From positions 1 through 10,197 of the forward strand of contig JANMZO010000371.1 in assembly GCA_031383405.1 (NCBI GenBank): a stretch of DNA of 10,197 nucleotides, given 5' to 3'. Below the pieces are notes generated by a model. It was not told the origin of the DNA and searched no databases. It saw nothing but the letters and a program-made list of their open reading frames with translations. Below are positions 6,840 to 10,197 of the stretch, one piece after another. Within the stretch, counting starts at the first letter, position 1. Each line of letters begins with the position of its first letter. The stretch comes from JANMZO01 sp031383405. Lineage in GTDB: Bacteria; Actinomycetota; Acidimicrobiia; Acidimicrobiales; JANYDT01. The translations under genes and the position numbers were made by a program.

Positions 6840-6973
6840 GCCGACATCCGCCGGAACTACCACGGGTTCGGTCCCCGGGCCCTTCGCATCCTCAACGAAG
6901 CACGCGGTCAATCGATGCGTCCTGAACGCCGGCTGAGCAACTCGTCGCTACGCGTGGGTTCGCAACCGATCTA

Positions 6974-7825
6974 TCACGAATGTAGGTCCGGCTGTTCGGT
7001 GGCGCGCAGGGGCCGCACGGTGAGTTGGACGGTTGCAAGCCAGTCGGTCACGAGGGCGGCGAGCGGTCCAGGTCGTTCGTGGGGCAACGCGTGTCCGGTG
7101 TCAGCGAGGACGACGAAGCTCGCGCGTGGGTAGAGATCGATGAGGGCGATCGGTCCGCGGTATCCGGTGAACGAGTCGTTGCGTCCGGTCACGATCAGCG
7201 TCGGGTTGTCGAACGGCGTGTGGTCGGGATCGGGTTCGACGGGCCAAGCCTCCATCACGCGTCCGACCGCTTCGGCGTCGAAGCGTCCGGTTGACGGGGC
7301 GACCGCAGCGTTGAAACGTTCGGCGCTTTCTGGCGTGTGCACGACGAAGTAGGCGACGTAGTCCTGACGAAGGGACGGGTCAACGAGGGCGATCGCATCT
7401 GCCTCGGCTCGAACCACGACGTGAGGCTCGGGATGCATGGCGGTGGGCATCATCGGACAGATCGGCGCCATGCCCGCCACCTGTCGCGGTCGGCGGGCCG
7501 CGATCGCCCGGGCGATATGGCATCCGTACGAATGACCAACGAGGAGCAGGGGAGCACCGCCCACGACCTCCTCGACGAGGTGTTCGACGAGGTCGACGAG
7601 GTCATTGGTGGTCTGGATCGACTCATGGATCGGCGAGTCGCCCATCCCCGTCAGGTCCGGGTACAGCAGCCGAAACGCGTCGCGTTGGGAGAGGATCGGA
7701 TCGATCGCAGCGGCGATCTCGTGATGGGTCGAGTAGGCGCCGTGGAGCACCGCTACGAACCTGCCCTCGTCGCGGTCGTCATAGTGCAACGCGGCCCCGA
7801 CGTCGTTGGTCAGCGTCCGCATCAT
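6974..7825 (-). CDS. Alpha/beta-fold hydrolase (second of three)
   Basis: A 283-residue alpha/beta hydrolase on the minus strand. Visible: oxyanion loop VAVLHGAYSTHHE (24-36), YPDLTGMGDSP (55-65), nucleophile elbow LVGHSYGCH with Ser99, acid Asp217 in VTGRNDSF, and base His245 in ADTGHALPHERP. The HGAYS and TGMGDSP patterns and the GRND(S) acid are typical of serine hydrolases of the proline-iminopeptidase/epoxide-hydrolase-like branch; the substrate is unknown. ATG 7825 is the first of two adjacent ATGs. The longer frame upstream is Arg/Cys-rich and not hydrolase-like. The region directly before the start is a perfect palindrome, and no separate ribosome-binding site is seen. It is transcribed away from the third hydrolase, so 7826-7962 is a shared divergent control region. 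Confidence 0.92.
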   Translation of the reverse strand: MMRTLTNDVGAALHYDDRDEGRFVAVLHGAYSTHHEIAAAIDPILSQRDAFRLLYPDLTGMGDSPIHESIQTTNDLVDLVEHLVEEVVGGAPLLLVGHSYGCHIARAIAARRPRQVAGMAPICPMMPTAMHPEPHVVVRAEADAIALVDPSLRQDYVAYFVVHTPESAERFNAAVAPSTGRFDAEAVGRVMEAWPVEPDPDHTPFDNPTLIVTGRNDSFTGYRGPIALIDLYPRASFVVLADTGHALPHERPGPLAALVTDWLATVQLTVRPLRATEQPDLHS

Positions 7826-7826
7826 C

Positions 7827-7841
7827 CCGCAAGTCTTGCGG
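7827..7841. promoter_or_regulatory. Perfect 15-bp palindrome in front of hydrolase 2
   Basis: CCGCAAG-T-CTTGCGG, perfect 7-bp arms around one base, ends one base before the ATG of the minus-strand hydrolase in the divergent intergenic region. It could be an operator for a dimeric regulator or, as RNA, a hairpin that hides the ribosome-binding site. Confidence 0.5.
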
Positions 7842-7962
7842 AAAACCGAACGGTGCTCCGGTCGGCTGCAGTTCCATGCCCGATGAACCGATCGACGACA
7901 GTACGGGACGCTCGAGTCCAGTTCGGGGTGTGAGCTCGCCCATTTCGGGGTATCAACAAGTT

Positions 7963-8853
7963 GTGAATCAGACTCCACATGTCCTGGCCATCAACGCGGT
8001 GTTGCGAACGACGGGTGCACGCGTTTACTACGAAGTGCGTGGCGAGGGCCCCGGGGTACTGCTGGTCGGCTGCCCGATGGACGCCACCGCGTTCGCGCCG
8101 CTTGCAGATCTCCTCGCCGTGGATCACACGGTGATCACGACCGACCCTCGGGGCATCAACCGCAGCTCGGTCGACGACCTCGATCAGGATGTCACGCCGG
8201 AAATGCTCGCCGATGACCTGTCGCAGTTGTTGGACCATCTGAGCCTCGGTCCGGTCGCGGTGTTCGGGTCGAGCGGTGGTGCGGCCAGCGCGTTGGCGCT
8301 CGTTCAAGCCCACCCCGACCAGGTCCACACGGTGGTGGCCCACGAACCCCCGCTGGAAGAACTGCTCGACGATCGCGCCGAGCTGAGAGCTGGCACCGAG
8401 GACATCGTGGCGACCTATCTTTCTGGTGATGTCGGGGGGGCCTGGGCCAAGTTCCTGACGTCAGCAAACATCACGCTCAACGACGAAGACATGGCGCAAT
8501 GGGCCAGCGAACCGACCCCGCAAGCGGCCGCCGACGAGCTGTTCTTCTTCGCCCACACTCTGCGGCCATCCACCTACTGGCTACCCGACCTCCCCAAGCT
8601 CCGTGGCGGCGGCACACGGGTCATCGTCGGAATCGGCGAGGCGTCAGCAGGGCAAACGTGTGAACGCACGTCGAACACGCTCGCCGCCTCGCTCGGCACC
8701 ATCCCGATGTCGTTTCCCGGTGACCATGTCGGCTTTACCGTGCACCCCGACCTGTTCGCCGACCGCCTCACCCCTGTTCTCTCCAACAGCACCTCGCAAC
8801 CAACCTCGGGAACTCCGGGCGCCGAACACCGACCGGAAAGTGACCGCCAATGA
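7963..8853 (+). CDS. Alpha/beta-fold hydrolase (third of three)
   Basis: A 296-residue alpha/beta hydrolase when started at GTG 7963; ATG 7876 would add 29 residues of Ser/Pro-rich, hydrolase-unlike sequence. Visible: TGARVYYEVRGEGPGVLLVG (17-36), VITTDPRGINRS, the nucleophile elbow FGSSGGA with Ser104, and His255 in FPGDHVGF. At the usual acid position the sequence is VGIGEASAGQ, so Glu226 replaces the more common Asp; I believe close relatives share the GEASAGQ pattern, but this is from memory. The substrate is unknown. The C-terminal 25 residues are polar and variable. The last four bases are shared with the next gene (ATGA), indicating translational coupling to the DUF1905 protein. It is divergent from hydrolase 2, with the start region 137 nt from that gene's start. 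Confidence 0.9.
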   Translation: MNQTPHVLAINAVLRTTGARVYYEVRGEGPGVLLVGCPMDATAFAPLADLLAVDHTVITTDPRGINRSSVDDLDQDVTPEMLADDLSQLLDHLSLGPVAVFGSSGGAASALALVQAHPDQVHTVVAHEPPLEELLDDRAELRAGTEDIVATYLSGDVGGAWAKFLTSANITLNDEDMAQWASEPTPQAAADELFFFAHTLRPSTYWLPDLPKLRGGGTRVIVGIGEASAGQTCERTSNTLAASLGTIPMSFPGDHVGFTVHPDLFADRLTPVLSNSTSQPTSGTPGAEHRPESDRQ

Positions 8854-9140
8854 CCGCAGCGAAAGAGCCTGTGCTCATCGACGAAACGTTCACCGCCTCG
8901 ATCACGACTGAGGCGAACAGCGGCTGGACATGTGTTGCCATGCCTGACTCCGGCGACATCTTCGCCACCCGCAAAGCCGTCAAGGTCGCTGGCACGATCG
9001 ACGGCACGCCCTTCCAAGCAACACTGCTCCCGATGGGCGACGGAACCCATATGGTCCCGATCAAAGCAGCGCTCCGTAAAATCCTTGGCAAGGGAATCGG
9101 CGACAGCGTGGCTGTGCACCTTCAACAGCGTCTCAGCTGA
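8850..9140 (+). CDS. DUF1905 domain protein
   Basis: A 96-residue protein matching the DUF1905 pattern along its whole length: an N-terminal FTASITTEANSGWTCVAMP strand pair, FATRKAVKVAGTIDGTPFQA, LLPMGDGTHMVPIKAALRK, then GKGIGDSVAVHLQQRL. DUF1905 is a small beta-barrel domain of unknown function, found alone or fused to a bacteriocin-protection-type (OmdA/YdeI-like) domain; here it is alone. The start is fixed by the ATGA overlap with the hydrolase stop, with GGAAAG at 8835-8840 as a likely ribosome-binding site. It is likely co-translated with the third hydrolase. There is no signal peptide, so it is probably cytoplasmic. Confidence 0.9.
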   Translation: MTAAKEPVLIDETFTASITTEANSGWTCVAMPDSGDIFATRKAVKVAGTIDGTPFQATLLPMGDGTHMVPIKAALRKILGKGIGDSVAVHLQQRLS

Positions 9141-9156
9141 GCGGCTCGAGTTGGCT

Positions 9157-9168
9157 CCGAGTGCTCGG
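9157..9168. terminator. Weak hairpin between convergent genes
   Basis: CCGAG-TG-CTCGG lies 16 nt after the DUF1905 stop and 66 nt beyond the stop of the convergent VOC gene. The stem is short (5 bp) and no T-tract follows on either strand, so a terminator role is only a possibility. Confidence 0.25.
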
Positions 9169-9233
9169 TGGCACGTGGTTCCTGGTCGTCGACAGGGAGG
9201 TTCCCGTACCATCCACCCCGGGACCGGCGACGT

Positions 9234-9629
9234 TCAGGTCGGCGGTTCGAACGGGGTGTGGACAACGACGACGTACCCGTCGGGATCGATGAGCGTCGCT
9301 TCGTGGTGATGGGCGAGAGGGTTCCAGTCGGGTTCGGCAGCGATCGTCGCTCCGGCGGGGCGAGCACGGTCGATCAGCGAGTCGAACGCGTCGCGGTCTG
9401 CGGTCTCGAACCACAGCGACACGCCAGCACCCCGGGGTGCACCGGGCTCGGGTTGGAGGATGCCGTGTTCGTGCGCGTCGAGCCGATGAAGTTGAAGGAC
9501 GAAGTCCTCCCCGTCGAAGAGCATCTCGAACTCGTCGCCACCGTGACCAGAGCGGAGTCCGAGCGCCGCCTGGTACCAGCTGCTTGACGTCGCGACGTTG
9601 GCGACCTGGATCATCGGCCGGAGCTTCAC
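9234..9629 (-). CDS. VOC-superfamily (glyoxalase/bleomycin-resistance-like) protein
   Basis: A single vicinal-oxygen-chelate domain of 131 residues on the minus strand. The first half-module reads KLRPMIQVANVATSSSWYQA, LGLRSGHGGDEFEMLF and FVLQLHRLDAHEHG. The second reads GVSLWFETADRDAFDSLIDR, RPAGATIAAEPDWNPLAHHH and EATLIDPDGYVVVVHTPF. Histidines in LQLH and the Asp/Glu-rich C-terminal strand are candidate metal ligands. Such proteins include glyoxalases, dioxygenases and antibiotic-binding proteins; the substrate cannot be decided. GTG 9629 is chosen because VKLRPM matches the usual beginning of this subfamily (a basic residue, then LRPM); ATG 9614 would cut into the first strand. The gene is convergent with the DUF1905 gene, separated by 93 nt. 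Confidence 0.88.
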   Translation of the reverse strand: MKLRPMIQVANVATSSSWYQAALGLRSGHGGDEFEMLFDGEDFVLQLHRLDAHEHGILQPEPGAPRGAGVSLWFETADRDAFDSLIDRARPAGATIAAEPDWNPLAHHHEATLIDPDGYVVVVHTPFEPPT

Positions 9630-9822
9630 CGAAGCGAGCCTACCGGCAAGCGAGGACCGACCCGGAGCGACGAGGCCGTTACTCGAAACTCCCTTTGAGC
9701 CGACGAGACCATGATGCGCGAGTCCGCCGAGAGAACGATCGACCTTGCCTGTGGGTTGCAACCGCCGACCGGCCGTGATTGGGTACCCCCAACTGGGCCG
9801 TGGCGGAGAGCATGTGCGTCGA

Positions 9823-10005
9823 TCACGGGGCCGGCCGAGCCTCCGAGAGCAAGGCCTCGACGTCATCGAGGACTAGCGATGTGGGCGAGAGACGATCAGC
9901 GTCATCGAGCCGAGTTGCTCCCGCCGTCCGGCGCTTGAGCCTCCGATCGGCCAAGAAGCCAAGGCGGACGTTCGGAATTGTCACAGCCTGAGGAACCTCA
10001 GCCAC
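9823..10005 (-). CDS. Possible small protein, 60 residues
   Basis: GTG 10005 to TGA at 9823-9825. The product begins VAEVPQAVTIPNVRLGFLAD and ends with an acidic, helix-like SLVLDDVEALLSEARPAP. Codon use is reasonable for the window, and GCAGG precedes the start at usable distance. No family is recognised. The length is within what GC-rich DNA gives by chance, so it is listed with low confidence. The rest of 9630-9822 shows nothing I can support. Confidence 0.28.
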   Translation of the reverse strand: MAEVPQAVTIPNVRLGFLADRRLKRRTAGATRLDDADRLSPTSLVLDDVEALLSEARPAP

Positions 10006-10100
10006 GACTCGCCTGCTGCCACTGCCACTGCAGCGGCCCGCCCCAGAACGCCGGATCGGGGGCGCACACTTCGCTCAGCGAGGATTCTCCGGCAAGCCGC

Positions 10101-10129
10101 ACATGTAAATCTTTTGATTTTACGCATGT
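10101..10129. repeat. Imperfect inverted repeat in A+T-rich right edge
   Basis: ACATG (10101-10105) pairs with CATGT (10125-10129), and AAATC (10107-10111) with GATTT (10116-10120), around a TTTT loop. An asymmetric internal bulge separates the two stem parts. The surrounding 100 bases are far richer in A+T than the rest of the window. Confidence 0.5.
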
Positions 10130-10139
10130 TCTGTAGTTC

Positions 10140-10161
10140 AGAATGACGAGAGCCTCATTCT
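10140..10161. repeat. Second inverted repeat in A+T-rich right edge
   Basis: AGAATGA (10140-10146) and TCATTCT (10155-10161) are perfect 7-bp arms around an 8-nt centre, starting 11 nt after the previous inverted repeat. Confidence 0.5.
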
Positions 10162-10197
10162 CATGAAACGTCGCTATTAGGAACGGAAAATAAGTGT

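Noticed and set aside
6165..6911. Minus-strand open frame of 248 codons opposite hydrolase 1
   Set aside because: It is the antisense shadow of a gene with a complete catalytic triad; it shows no domain.
6840..6973. Possible terminator between convergent hydrolases 1 and 2
   Set aside because: G/C-rich but no stem longer than a few base pairs and no T-tract was found.
1..10197. CRISPR array, tRNA or rRNA genes
   Set aside because: No regularly spaced repeats and no cloverleaf or rRNA-like sequence was seen on reading either strand.

Overview
The window is high-GC DNA with actinobacterial-style coding (GTG starts, strong G/C third positions, Arg/Ala/Asp-rich proteins). The sigma/anti-sigma pair, several secreted proteins of no recognised family and a cluster of alpha/beta hydrolases suggest a free-living actinobacterium, possibly of the Acidimicrobiia. 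The class-level placement is a guess; nothing here fixes the taxonomy. No rRNA, tRNA, CRISPR array or intact mobile element was seen.

Layout. (1) 62-2028, plus strand: a secreted protein with an SH3b-like C-terminal half, an ECF sigma factor, and a membrane-anchored anti-sigma-like protein whose start overlaps the sigma stop by 8 nt. This reads as an envelope-sensing module. (2) 2029-3150: a 348-nt gap with a short perfect hairpin, then a secreted four-cysteine protein of unknown family. (3) 3150-6083: a degraded, gene-poor stretch. It holds what may be the last residues of a ribbon-helix-helix antitoxin, the N-terminal seventh of a Tn3-family transposase (DUF4158 region), and on the minus strand one intact small secreted protein (3872-4516). 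Directly upstream of that gene, 5 nt away, is the 3' part of a gene that is convincingly protein-like but has lost its start through a frameshift. A further minus-strand fragment lies at 5251-5533 and a doubtful Pro/Thr- then Arg-rich reading frame at 5725-6021. (4) 6084-9629: a well-preserved block with three alpha/beta hydrolases of different subfamilies (plus, minus, plus), a DUF1905 protein coupled by an ATGA overlap to the third hydrolase, and a convergent VOC/glyoxalase-like protein. A good sigma-70-type promoter precedes the first hydrolase, and a perfect 15-bp palindrome sits directly in front of the second. (5) 9630-10197: a possible 60-codon ORF, then a sharply A+T-richer end with two consecutive inverted repeats.

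No complete new system is evident. The most interesting places are the sigma/anti-sigma/secreted-protein module, the disrupted minus-strand secreted-protein operon at 3872-5533, and the structured A+T-rich right edge, whose partner lies outside the window.
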